Shown: positions 53,501-61,317 of the stretch, in pieces
Layout of the letters: each line of letters begins with the position of its first letter
How positions within the stretch are numbered: the stretch's first letter is position 1
Assembly (NCBI GenBank): GCA_905221615.1
Contig: CAJNDT010000313.1
Span: forward strand, 1,054,001-1,118,000
DNA: 64,000 bases
Reading direction: 5' to 3'
DNA from: Symbiodinium sp. CCMP2592
Taxonomy: Eukaryota > Sar > Dinophyceae > Suessiales > Symbiodiniaceae
The notes under the pieces: model-generated
What the model was told of the DNA's origin: nothing
What the model saw: only the letters and a program-made list of their open reading frames with translations
Databases searched by the model: none
Program-made: the position numbers and the translations under genes

Positions 53501-54597
53501 CGCCGAGCCTGTTCATCGACAACATGGCGGCCCACAACATCCTGAATGGTTCATCTGGAAGCTGGAGGACGAGACATTTACGCATCAGACATTCTTATGT
53601 GTTGGACCAGGTGATGAATGGAAGCCTACGAGTGGTCCACCTTCCAGGGGAGGACCAGCCTGCGGACCTACCTACCAAGTTGCACAGCCGTGCCCGACTG
53701 ATGCACTTGTTGGGTGTATGGAATATGGTTGGCCTGCCGGAGTTGAATGGAGCAAAGACAATGAAGTTCATGAAGCTGGGATGCTTGTTCCTGCTTATGC
53801 TGGCGGTGCAATCGTTGGCTGTGTCAGCCCAGAAGGAGCCTTTGCAGATGACTGGGTCAGGAGAGTTGCTGATGATGTTGCTTCTGACGTGTATTTCTGC
53901 TGTAGCTGTCTGGGAGGCGACGAAGTTGCTCTACCGCTATGCAGTGCATCATGTGTTTGGCACCAAGCGATCAAGGAGGATCAACAAGTTGAGGGAGTTG
54001 GCTAAGGCAGCAGCGGAGGCGGAGATCGAGAAGTGGGTGGAGCAAGACGAGCCTACATCCAGTGAGAGCGTGACACGCTCTCTACGACAAGTTCTCCGAG
54101 AAGAACGCGAGAGCCAGGCGCACACGCCCAGGCCCTCGCCTAGGCCTCTGGCTCCAATGAACATCGAAGACACCCGTGAAAGTGTTTTTGGAGGCCAGAG
54201 ACCAAGGACCCCGCCGTTGCCACGACCGTCGACTCCACCACCATCTAGACGTATGTCTACGCCGACGACCCCGGACTCCGCGGATGGTACAGGGCAATTT
54301 GAGCGTGATCGGGTTTGTCGAGATGTTCTAGGCCTACTTACAGTGAAGAACCTCAAGTCGGGCCTTGAGAACGAGGGCTTACCTGTCTCAGGTCTCAAGG
54401 AGGACCTGGTACGACGCCTTGCCATGACGATGGGTGATGAGACACCATCTTCGATGAGACCAACAACACGACAGTTGAAGTACATTTTGTACGTGTGGCG
54501 CCACCGTAGCCTCTCGGGGCGGACTGAGCTCTCTTGGGCAACCGTTTCCTCGAAGATTGCGACTTCGGAATGGTTGGCTCAATGGAAGGATGCCTGA
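47503..54597 (+). CDS. pol: Copia Gag-Pol continuation with extra domains
   Basis: Open from 47503; residue numbers count from codon 47569 (2342 aa). The end of the capsid region (1-100) precedes a CCCH zinc finger (138-157) and a CCHC knuckle (169-182). An Asp protease follows (LLDSGASH, Asp327). The HHCC and DDE integrase has Asp792, Asp925 and Glu961 (35 residues between the last two), with a Glu/Asp-rich insertion at about 823-866. A 2OG-Fe(II)-oxygenase-like module lies at about 1130-1295 (His1206, Asp1208, His1276, Arg1285), then a coiled coil (1353-1446). RT has Asp1596 and YVDD at 1702-1705. RNase H has Asp1910, Glu1949, Asp1984 and a late Asp2033. A C-terminal extension has two hydrophobic segments (about 2063-2083 and 2098-2118) and a SAP-like motif (2256-2290). 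No stop interrupts it. The oxygenase-like and C-terminal modules are not part of the standard Copia plan. Confidence 0.95.
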   Translation, partial: RIASSSCTPPSLHPGGASERASLIRQLEHIRPEGNIVDLIASLRKWKKLTGRAAEMGVALPDGSVLLMALEGAIKTVVEGNKDVAFKLNMAKQELRLPYQPSLTAVLTYADHILAELQQVIPFNAKEQGAKLKGMTSDPGSPTSSASSPTGKGQGQRAPCKFWLSPEGCRRGAACKFSHVFATKEDKKARCWTCGSTMHRQAECPTKQGGKRSQKGDPEKNKQAPLASNPQVASLTAPLPSTAVPVTPATTANSTLEHPMGPPTERSPLTSATTTADPMATSSGSSSAASTVLFSEQAAGEVRELAEQFLSKIKRLAPMQAQTDGAVMNLELLLRSQGLGESHGMALLDSGASHAYRAPHSKEEASTARKVRVQLADGKTIYLRQNKGGTLLAEEEQGGGTILPLGSLVSSLGCELKWSRKKGLQVRHPVHGILPTKLVGDTPVLREAEALQLIADLEQVELGKLEKQTEEGVLKMIASEEETVTTWIDCAEAFVETGERASLRRMLLDPEAPLQAPLEEDIAALLGVDDKLLLSDEAGAHYLKALPWNRTMRKRLLRTRWIVHLYNGDEQGAELSRAESDDVTVVRMDIRNNKAFDLRTYTPAVRALMWAAARGQIEGILGGPPRGSESGSMLFRRMMLLWLVAHTGATRECLCSPFFMMEAPTWHPVWTSFTWTRFKEEFRYLRYHAVASKTGVYFMAGTLPISDGLTVEESEIPRLNYPSPESSWPVELKTGLAEAMVQWRNGSRRQREAMMCKLAGPKEMNARDLAYWEKHVANGHVPYDRRCRTCVRAAATGRAHRRCVAPSAYTLGIDIAGPFRTKGETAGERGHRYLLIGAYCHPRLELAKDADLPEEEEEEQIEAEIDPFEEDRRDAEQLDEEEDEEQKAMNERFKALYKDVGDDIDYQTLPFVVPMKTRTAKEVRSRIQQIYLQLRQQGLPLVRIHSDRGLELMAQETREWMASRDILATTGESQQPQQNGRAEAMVRVIKSRVKLLLRAASLPMSCWPLAAEFHAKRQRDLALGDRSDAALPFGAPVHVKHKRFGQGGRYDLAERWRSGTFVGYSGDVRGGRVVRHDDGSYTTAVHIKPYLIDSDDLVNHGPFEMEVEDPVRRVRGKTSLAQFLLDPTTEVDRKAKDLMDAELYGVENIVELWDALRIYAKTTTRTTQGEGLQWLMGQYTHGGQCGVTLDSDRFPVVTAYMVKAFQKITGITDFTSLLLTENVGMQIHRDVHNYVGRNNVLLPLLPCDQGGGVWVESDPEDYDVADEWRQLPRGDWRRGGVRDLRPGQPISFNPRKFHQTEEWKGKRLVLTAYTPRTSKMKQPTYDQLVEYGFQPPPLPPRVPDQLQRVVLNMMNVTENFPESEAMMFQMSRTQEERSEKAQELSQELRQLQEDVLGRLQERREWLQDFLAEEEILAEEFNTVGEVIREEIKGINEVVRDLIKDVDDQVKEVESRCHNLYLKVANVMDDKEIGDIEEYLVSLKKDLDVTLDVPLEQVKANIGDWIEPMDKELTNLGSKTNAIEPRTLTEARRMVKEGSLILIPGKVVFTVKPPAPETKAEKKSTGARWKRKARIVICGNLANQSLSASELYAAGASVEALRLALAIASALGWIAAATDVSAAFLQAEWPSNRPTYGVIPPKILVQANLVPEDMVFVVRRALYGLRESPALWANHRTKVLKEIMVHCAEGYLWLRPLITDGELWLILFMPNGADRPQLKGLLVTYVDDLLYLAKKAIILLLHGKIASIWPCSELEFSDKGLRYLGMELDQDGDNFTLGQEAYVTNLVRLHGLDPQAAAGLPCPKEWIQDDEVEGEVENFNAEELTRAQKVTGECLWLAYRTRPDILFVTNYMAAMTAKRPVKVYQVGLKVIAYLNATATLKLKVEAAAEPTQSATAEPTQSTAEPTQSTAEPTQSTAEQHEAGFRVGLSGFSDASFAPYGGKSFGCSMVMVGRTPVSWKAGKQSMVAMSVCEAELMEGSTCALLLESTQAMLKEILPQEEPPSLFIDNMAAHNILNGSSGSWRTRHLRIRHSYVLDQVMNGSLRVVHLPGEDQPADLPTKLHSRARLMHLLGVWNMVGLPELNGAKTMKFMKLGCLFLLMLAVQSLAVSAQKEPLQMTGSGELLMMLLLTCISAVAVWEATKLLYRYAVHHVFGTKRSRRINKLRELAKAAAEAEIEKWVEQDEPTSSESVTRSLRQVLREERESQAHTPRPSPRPLAPMNIEDTRESVFGGQRPRTPPLPRPSTPPPSRRMSTPTTPDSADGTGQFERDRVCRDVLGLLTVKNLKSGLENEGLPVSGLKEDLVRRLAMTMGDETPSSMRPTTRQLKYILYVWRHRSLSGRTELSWATVSSKIATSEWLAQWKDA
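50956..51453 (+). other. 2OG-Fe(II)-oxygenase-like module inside Copia pol
   Basis: Between integrase and RT the polyprotein reads LLTENVGMQIHRDVHNYV, then NVLLPLLPCDQGGGVWVE, then PISFNPRKFHQTEEWKGKR. This gives an HxD (His1206, Asp1208), a Gly-rich GGxxWVE strand, and a distal His1276 followed by Arg1285, in the order and rough spacing of the double-stranded beta-helix dioxygenases (HxD, 67 residues, H, 8 residues, R). All expected metal and 2-oxoglutarate ligands are present, so an active enzyme is possible. Fold and activity are inferred from the motif pattern only. Confidence 0.68.
53159..53252 (+). repeat. 21-bp coding minisatellite between RT and RNase H
   Basis: Four to five in-frame copies of a 21-bp unit encoding AEPTQST. 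It forms a flexible linker and could vary in copy number between element copies. Confidence 0.9.
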
Positions 54598-54646
54598 CAA
54601 CTTAGTGCGCGAGACACGAATGTGGTCCAAGCCGCAGGCAAGGACC

Positions 54647-54655
54647 AAGGAGGAG
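54647..54655 (+). promoter_or_regulatory. Copia polypurine tract
   Basis: AAGGAGGAG directly abuts the TG of the 3' LTR, the expected place and composition for the plus-strand primer. Confidence 0.75.
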
Positions 54656-54965
54656 TGATGAAATGTGAGTCTCGCATGTCAGCCACCGGAGAGCAAGGTT
54701 ACGCAGCAGGCACGGAGTGCCCAAGCAATTGCGTGAAGATCTTGAGTAAACCTAGCATGTCCCTGCACTTTGTACACTACGGCAGGTAGACTTCTAGGTA
54801 GCACTGTGTAAAGATGGTTATGGTAACATGCCATGATCGACAGAAGCCAGCACATGTGTGTTTGTGGGAAAAACAGCGATCTCAATTCGAAGCCATGGTT
54901 TTCTGAACTTCCGACCCCTCCAACGAAGAACGAGGACGATCCTACCCGGGTCGTGAAGTTTCTCA
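54656..54965 (+). repeat. Copia 3' LTR
   Basis: 310 bp, apparently identical to the 5' LTR. From 54833 an open frame runs out of the LTR into the YR gene. Confidence 0.96.
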
Positions 54966-54970
54966 CTTTA
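54966..54970 (+). repeat. 5-bp target site duplication CTTTA, right
   Basis: Matches 45104-45108. Confidence 0.93.
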
Positions 54971-55867
54971 CTAGCTCAGCTGGTGGCGTCCGTGGCAGAC
55001 ACCACATTGGTCAGGTATGTGCAGAGTTGCTTGCAGTACTTTGCTTTGCATCAGGATCTGGGTTTTGATGCATCTCGGATCTCCCAGGTGCAAGCCTATG
55101 ATGTTATGATACAGCTTTACCGGTCCCCTGAGGATGAAGAAGAAGTTCCCACGTCATGCTTTCCCCTCAATACGTTGAAGGCTCTGAGGTGGATGGTCAA
55201 GGTGGCCACCATTTCCTTTCCGGATCTTTACACAGGCCTTTTTCATTCGGTGGCTCACCAACGTAACGAAGCAGATCGCCGAGAGTCAGTGCCTTTGCCT
55301 CTGGATTTTGTTGCTTACCTGGAGTTTTGCCTGCTTTCAAATACCTTTCCTGATCTGCAATTGAACATCGGGGCGCTCCTGGTTATGATTTGGGGCTCTC
55401 TGCGGTTCAGCGATGCCATGCATGTGAAGTGGGGATCTTTACTTTACGAACAAGAGGTGGGCCGTGGAATTTCTTTCCGGACCAAGACCTCAGTGCGTGG
55501 TGCTCCCTTTGGGGTGGTAGGAGTGGGCCTTCTCGGTCCATGGTTCCAGCTATGGCTTGCTTTACTGAAAAATGAATGGTGTCGTATTGGTAAGGTGGCG
55601 GGCCCTGTGGAGCCAGATGCCTTACTTTTCCATGCGAGCGACGACGAGTTGTTCGTTCCCATGACATATGGGGAGGGCCTTGCTACTTTACGTCACCTTT
55701 TATTGCGTTGGAACAAGCTTTCAGGTGCTCAGGTGCAAATGGAAGCAGATCTGGCAGGTGCTACTTTTCCTTTGGCATCGGACCCTGGTGATGTTGTGGC
55801 CCCAGAGAAGGCAACCACACTTCCTTTGCACTCGTCAGGTGAGTCAGGCAGCAGGCACTCCGGATGA
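54971..55867 (+). pseudogene. C-terminal part of the YR (tyrosine recombinase-like) gene
   Basis: Continues the frame interrupted at 45108. The N-terminal part is helical (TTLVRYVQSCLQYFALHQDL) like the core-binding domain of phage-integrase family proteins. IWGSLRFSDAMHVKWGSL (catalytic Arg codon at 55403) matches the first catalytic box of tyrosine recombinases, and RTKTS (Lys at 55484) sits where the beta-hairpin Lys is expected. The HxxR and Tyr boxes are not found: after ATLRHLLLRWNKL the sequence loses similarity and stops at 55867. A CAG/GTGAGT splice-donor-like site at 55836-55843 leaves open that the last exon lies downstream. An ATG at 54833 in the LTR opens a 344-codon fusion frame. 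Confidence 0.7.
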
Positions 55868-56376
55868 GCTTCTTTTCATCATCGCTGCCAAGACTATTCA
55901 TAAGGCGGTGGTTTGCTCGGAGCTCGACCGTTGCACTACTTTCCAAGGAGTGCATCTGAAACCTGCCTGCGGGTGTATAGTCAGTGTCTTTCAAGTTGTG
56001 CATTTTGCACCTACAGGTAAGAAGCTTTGCAGACACAAGGCATGCTTGGAGCTTTGAGCTTTTGCGGGAAAACCTTTGTCAGGTGCAGGCAGGGAGTGCA
56101 TGTGAGTGCAGTGCATATGCCTTCTCCTTTACTGCGCTCTGCCAGCCTCGCCTGTCACAGCCTCGGCTCGCTTCCAGCTTTAGCCACTACGTTCGGGGGC
56201 CGCCCGACTGCTTTGCGTACAAGGCTCGATGCACAGCTTGCGTGAATACTCAGCTTTTCTGCAGGGTGCTGTGAAGTGCAGGTTTTGCACGACAGTTGTG
56301 TACTCGCTTTCTCAGTCGGTCGTGACTACTTTACGCCAATAGCTTTACGGTCGTGCCCTGCGTTGTTATAGCGCCC
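55868..56376 (+). other. Non-coding or decayed stretch of the YR element
   Basis: Plus frames are short. CTACAG/GTAAG at 56012-56022 looks like a splice site, so intron sequence is possible. No domain was recognised. Confidence 0.4.
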
Positions 56377-56625
56377 TAATTTGCGTCAAATTGGCTATTG
56401 CGTCTGGCTTGCGTCATGATTCGCGCCTAATGTGCGCTGAATGCGTCGCTTGCGTCATCTCTGCGCCCACTTTGCGCCCTAATGTGCGCCAACGTCATCA
56501 TTTGCGTGGCTTTTGCGTCCTAATGTGCGCCTAATCGAACGCCGCATGCGTCGATTGCGTCACCTTTGCGTCTTAATGTGCGCCCTCATGTGCGCACCAG
56601 CGGCACTCTAATGTGCGCAGGCGTC
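56377..56625 (+). repeat. Degenerate TAATGTGCGCC / TTTGCGTC repeat
   Basis: The words CCTAATGTGCGC and TTGCGTC alternate about a dozen times with irregular spacing. The stretch is non-coding and lies inside the YR element. Confidence 0.75.
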
Positions 56626-56660
56626 AGCTTTGCGTTATTTCTTACGTTTCGTAAGATGCG

Positions 56661-56758
56661 TCAAACTCCATTCAAATTCGGAGCATATTCGCTTCAAATT
56701 CCACTCAAATTCGCTTCAAATTCCATTCAAATTCTTTCAAATTCGCTTCAAATTCCCT
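56661..56758 (+). repeat. TTCAAATTC nonamer array
   Basis: About eight copies of TTCAAATTC or TTCAAATTCGC, in places perfectly tandem. It lies between the YR remnant and the next ORF. Confidence 0.85.
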
Positions 56759-56978
56759 ACGTTACGGGCCAAGCTTTACTATGCTTTTCGCGTTCGTCAT
56801 GGTCGAGAGGTACATGCTTCTGCGTGCAGCTTTGCTTCATGTTTTGCACATGTCTGGCTTGTGCAGCATACGTTCGGATGCAGAACTTTGCTCTCATGTG
56901 AAGCTTCATGTTGCCGCGCAGAGCTTTGCCCGAGACTTTGCGCGCGTCCCTTCGCAACCCTCCGCTTTACTTTGCGTC

Positions 56979-58142
56979 ATGGCACAGAGTGACTACTTCC
57001 CGGAGAACTTTTCGGAGCTCTCGGCTTGGGATCTCTCTGGGATGCCTCGGAGCATTTTGCAGGGCGGGAAGGCTATTCCCGTGAGGAGTGGTTCAGCTTC
57101 TGGCGTTCAGCTTTGCAAGATCGAGTGGATGCTCCGACCCAGGAGTTTGGTTCTACTTTGCCTTCTCCTACCACGGCGGAGCCAGCACCCTCGGATGAAC
57201 TTGATGGGGCTACGACAGAGGATGCCTCTACTTTGCATACAGCAACAGAGGTTCCCTCGTCTGCTTTGCCAGCCTCAGAAGTTCCTTACCACGAATGGGG
57301 AACACTGGGTTCCGACACCGGCGCCTTCCTGGGAGGAAGAAACTTGGGGCCCCTCGGAGCCCTGGGTTCCCACTGAAATTACACAGCGCCTTGAGCGCTG
57401 GGACCCACGCCCGGATTCGACTACTTTGCAGACGACTTCCGAAGGTCCGGGCGAAACTTTGCCGTGCACCGTGGATGCGGATCCACCCGCCACACCGCCG
57501 GCAGCTGAGGTGCTTTCCACTGATGAGCCGCCCTCTTCTTTGCCTACACCTACCACGGAGGAGGCGGAGGACTTCAACTATGTGCCGTGGAACTTTTCGC
57601 AGCTTACGGAGTCAGAGTTGTGGCAGGCTACGGCATTCTTTGAAGATTGGATGGGGTACGATAGACAGCAGTGGCTGGAGTTTTGGCTTTCTTTGCGGGC
57701 ATCCCAGGGGAGTTCGGATACTTTGCACCCGACTCCAGATGGTGCAGCTGGCTCCACCGCGGATACCCAGCCGGATCCTTTACCTTCAGCGACCTCTACC
57801 GAGTCGTCCCCTCCCTTACGATCGTCGGCTACTTCGGGGACTACCCCAGCACAGGACGGTAGTTCTTTGCCGCAAAGCTCAGAGCCAACGGACGGTGATG
57901 GAACCCGACCTTTACCGCGCAACCAGCGTGTTTTCCGAACTGCGTGGGGTGAGACCCAGTTGATTCAACGGGCAACGGTATTTTGGTGCCGCGAAGGCTG
58001 CACCAACTGCTCAGGAGCAGGAACGTGCGGTGCTACTTTGCTAGACCCTCATCATCCTCACGTCCATCGTTGCAGACTCTGTTATGGAGAATACCGTCGA
58101 CGCCAGGGGCGCAATACTTTTTGCAATGCGTATGGGCAGTAG
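56979..58142 (+). CDS. Cys-rich ORF of the YR element, frameshift inside
   Basis: The likely start is the ATG at 56979 (MAQSDYFPENFSELSAWDL). The coding frame then seems to move to the 57026-57376 frame (GREGYSREEWFSFWRSALQD) and back by about 57330, so two compensating frameshifts are inferred. Two copies of a roughly 40-residue module occur: NFSELSAWDL...EEWFSFWRSAL and NFSQLTESELW...QQWLEFWLSL. Between them and after them the protein is Pro/Ser/Thr-rich. The C-terminus has WCREGCTNCSGAGTCG and HRCRLCYGEYRRRQ, a Cys/His cluster that could bind zinc and nucleic acid. A Gag-like role is possible; no known family is recognised. Confidence 0.55.
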   Translation: MAQSDYFPENFSELSAWDLSGMPRSILQGGKAIPVRSGSASGVQLCKIEWMLRPRSLVLLCLLLPRRSQHPRMNLMGLRQRMPLLCIQQQRFPRLLCQPQKFLTTNGEHWVPTPAPSWEEETWGPSEPWVPTEITQRLERWDPRPDSTTLQTTSEGPGETLPCTVDADPPATPPAAEVLSTDEPPSSLPTPTTEEAEDFNYVPWNFSQLTESELWQATAFFEDWMGYDRQQWLEFWLSLRASQGSSDTLHPTPDGAAGSTADTQPDPLPSATSTESSPPLRSSATSGTTPAQDGSSLPQSSEPTDGDGTRPLPRNQRVFRTAWGETQLIQRATVFWCREGCTNCSGAGTCGATLLDPHHPHVHRCRLCYGEYRRRQGRNTFCNAYGQ

Positions 58143-58414
58143 CCTCATACTTTACCGCCAGACGCGTCCTCCATGGTGCTTTTTCTGGCTGTAAAGTCCT
58201 TAATTGCGTCTGCTACTTTACTCTAGCGTTATGCTTCTTTTATGTACGCTTTGCTCAGCTTTGCACGGGCCTCCGGCCTCTTTTCTTTGCGTCTGGGACC
58301 CAGCAGCACGCGTCATCGACCTACTTTGCTTCGCGAGAAAAGATTCGGCTTGCTCTGATGCACTTTTGCGACATGGTCATGCATAACTTCTGCCACCCGT
58401 GCGATTGTCAGGTC

Positions 58415-59509
58415 ATGGATTCTTTATCCTCGAGATCTACGGTGCAGCAGTTGGCCACAGCTTTGCAGCTTTCCATTCCGGTGTCAGCTGCATCTCTCGG
58501 AGACTCCACACTGCTTTCGTTTGGCCTTGGCACTGTGAACCTGGAAGGTCTCGATGCTTTACTGGCATCCAAAGGCTGGTCACCTGATGCTGATGAGCTC
58601 CCTGTTCTCAGGATGCTGTGGGTGCAGGCCCACAAGATCTGTACTTTGCCGTCGGTGGCCTCAGATACCTCGGCGAGTACTTTGCACTCATCTTGGGCAG
58701 AGACCTTTCCTCCCAAACTTTCCACAGAAACCACTTTACAGTTGAAGCGTGATTTCGAGAAAGCCTACCCTTCCGAAGTTCTCGACGACACCAACTTTCC
58801 GAGTGCACGCCTACTTTCCCTTGCTTACAGGCTAAAAGGCACGACGGACTGGAAGTTCATCTCCTGGAAACACAGACTTTCCAAACAGCAAGAAGAAGAC
58901 TACAACTCGGCTCGGCCCAGAAAGTTGGCAAGATTTGAGAACTTTACCGACGTCCTTTACGACGACGTGCCCTCGCGTAACGTTGCGGAGAATATGGGAT
59001 TGTATGGGATAAGCAATTTACTTTCCATACATTCCAACGCCCTCGCGCTTGCGGACATTGCTCATCTCGCTACTTTACGTTCCTATGAGCGTAAGTTCTT
59101 GAAACATGTCCAGGCGAGAACAGACCCAACTTTGCGCCCACCAACGCACAGGAGTGCGAAGCCGCGGCTCGCTCCTTTCAAAGGCGGCAAGAAAGGGGAT
59201 GGCAAGGGTGGAAAGGAGCCCTGGAAGGGCCACACTCCCAAGGGGGGTAAGTCCACGGGGGGCAAAGGCGGCACAACTCCGGGAAAGGGGAAGTCTACCT
59301 TTACCAAAGGTACTCATGCCTTTGAGTGGGCAAACAAGGCGAAGATCAATGGAGAGACCAAGGTGCTTTGCATGGCATACAGTACCCACAAAGGCTGCAC
59401 TTCCAACAATTGCAAGTTTGAGCACCTTTGCCCCGTGATCCTGGAGAACGGTAAGATTTGCCTGCAGAAGCATCCGGCTTTTCAGCATGCACAAAAGGCA
59501 GGTGCATGA
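58415..59509 (+). CDS. CCCH zinc-finger Gag-like protein of the YR element
   Basis: A 364-codon ORF from ATG 58415 (MDSLSSRSTVQQLATAL); the frame is open further upstream to 57983 but that part looks non-coding. The middle is helical (TTLQLKRDFEKAYPSEVL, YRLKGTTDWKFISW). About residues 250-300 are a Gly/Lys-rich basic stretch (KGGKKGDGKGGKEPWKG). A CCCH finger follows: CMAYSTHKGC, then TSNNC, then KFEH (C-x8-C-x4-C-x3-H). This fits an RNA-binding Gag-like protein. Its TGA overlaps the ATG of the RT ORF (ATGA at 59506-59509), which suggests coupled translation or a former fusion. Confidence 0.68.
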   Translation: MDSLSSRSTVQQLATALQLSIPVSAASLGDSTLLSFGLGTVNLEGLDALLASKGWSPDADELPVLRMLWVQAHKICTLPSVASDTSASTLHSSWAETFPPKLSTETTLQLKRDFEKAYPSEVLDDTNFPSARLLSLAYRLKGTTDWKFISWKHRLSKQQEEDYNSARPRKLARFENFTDVLYDDVPSRNVAENMGLYGISNLLSIHSNALALADIAHLATLRSYERKFLKHVQARTDPTLRPPTHRSAKPRLAPFKGGKKGDGKGGKEPWKGHTPKGGKSTGGKGGTTPGKGKSTFTKGTHAFEWANKAKINGETKVLCMAYSTHKGCTSNNCKFEHLCPVILENGKICLQKHPAFQHAQKAGA

Positions 59510-61317
59510 GGGGGACCGGGCCTGGACTATGCAGGCGAGGAAGGCCTGGTTCCAGTTGCTTTGCCTGCAGATGCTACAGGAGATGCTCCTTTTCCACAAC
59601 CATGTGCTACCCCTCCGGAGCCCGTGGTACAGAGTACTCCTCAGAACTTTGCATGCTCTGTCTCGGAACTCGACTCAGGCTTTTTCCTGGACATCAACGG
59701 GGGGCCCGGCGCCCTCTTTCAGCAGCATTTCTTGGAGCTGGCTGTGATACTTTCTCGGTCGCTCCCGAAATTTTCCCTGAACGTGACCTTCTACAAGACG
59801 ATTTCTTCTTTGCCTTGCTCAGGGTTTGTCACTCTGGGCAGGTTGCCCTTTTGCACATCCTGCTTTGCGCCAGTGATTTCTCATCGAGTCTTTTCGAGCG
59901 CATGATTCAGATAGCACACGCATGCTTTGCGGCGGGTTCTCATGTACTGCTTTCTCAGCACTCTAATTCTGCAGTATGGAGCCAAGCTTCGGTGATTTTT
60001 CTTTTACAGGAGATGGGCGCAGACGCTATTTTCTGGGACCCACAACGGTTTGGTTGCAACTTTGAAGGCTTTGGGCTCCTGGCTGCATCCTTTTCAGCTT
60101 TGCAGTTTTTAGCCACTACATCCTCGACGGGGTCGTCAATGCAGGCCCATCGGGAATTCGACTTTTCTTCATTGAGTGCGGACTTTGTGCTCGCGGTGGC
60201 CGAGGGTTCTTTGCATCTTTTCGCTCAGCGAAGCCCGGAACCCAAAGATTTGCAGTTTGGCCACATTCCTTTTCTGAGGCACATCAAAGAGAGATTCGAG
60301 CCACCCTTTGCCAACCAGGATGGTGCTGGGATTTACTCGGTGCCTGATTGGAGTACGCCTCCGCCTGGGGTTCAGGATGTACTTTGTGATCTCAGGTCCA
60401 AACTTCGACAGTGGATCTTTGACGAAAAGATCCCACAACGTCTACAGGCCCATGCTTTACTGCACAGCTCAAAGCCACTCTTTCAGGAAGTTGAGATTCA
60501 GCATCTCAGACAGCTTTTCCAATCCTGGGTCTCGGAACAAGGATCGTCACATGTGGTTGACTGGACGATTCCGGATCATCAACCTTATGCTTTGCATGCT
60601 TTGAAGTTCTTCTCAGAGTTTGTCAAGGACAAGGATGATACACTTTGCCAGTGCCTGCTTGATGGTGTTCCCACAGGATACGACAGTGACATCCCGCTTT
60701 CCAAGGTTTTCATACCGCATCCGTCGGCACCGGAACTTGATCACCAGCTTTCCATTGCCAAGGACAACTGGCAGAGTGCCAATAATGACCCGGATACTTT
60801 GCGGGAGCTGGTGCATGCTGAGGTCCAGAAAGGATGGTTGTTTGAGATGCCTTCTTTGCAGGCGGCACAGGAGCGTTGGGGAGAGCGCGTTGCAGTAGGG
60901 AAAATGTCCCTTGTACTTTCTCCCCCGAGAGCTCCCAGGCTGGTGGTTGACTCCACTGTGTGTGGCACCAACGATGCATGCTCTATTCCTGAGCGCTATA
61001 CTTTGCCAGGTCTACAAGATGTTCGAGATTGCTTTCCTTTACGCCTTCATGCAGGCCTGTGTGAAGGCTTCCATCTCGACGTCAAGGCGGCGCATAAAAC
61101 GGTTCGTGTCAAAGAGGCGGACCAGGGACTGCTTGGTGTCACTTTACCGGGAGAAGAGGGTAAAGATGACAAACTTTTCTTTTACCGGAGCAAACTTTTC
61201 TGCTTTGTGGTTTCAACGGCTGGCGGGTATGCTTTTACGCCTCATGCATCTCTGGATCTTTGTGCGCCATGCTCTCATGGGTTACGTCGACGATTTCCTT
61301 TTCATCCAGGACCGTGA
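59506..61317 (+). pseudogene. Reverse transcriptase, first part, of the YR element
   Basis: The frame starts with an ATG overlapping the Gag-like stop. A poorly conserved N-terminal 380 residues precede the RT. KVFIPHPSAPELDHQL, then LVLSPPRAPRLVVDSTVCG, then FHLDVKAAHKTVRV (motif A, Asp codon at 61078) and GLLGVTLPG follow, ending at KLFFYR. Here RTs normally continue with a short PFG motif. In this copy a deletion of a few codons plus a frame change near 61185-61210 moves the coding frame to the next ORF, so the RT is broken. The style fits the DIRS-like RTs of dinoflagellates. Confidence 0.8.

Larger units (their letters stand above)
45109..54965 (+). mobile_element. Ty1/Copia LTR retrotransposon, 9857 bp
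   Basis: Two 310-bp LTRs (45109-45418 and 54656-54965) start TG, end CA and appear identical base for base. A perfect CTTTA target duplication flanks the element. It carries gag and pol in the order protease, integrase, RT, RNase H, which defines Ty1/Copia. It sits in the YR gene of a second retroelement, in the same orientation. The identical LTRs mean it inserted recently. It appears intact apart from the gag/pol frame change, which may be programmed. Confidence 0.97.
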
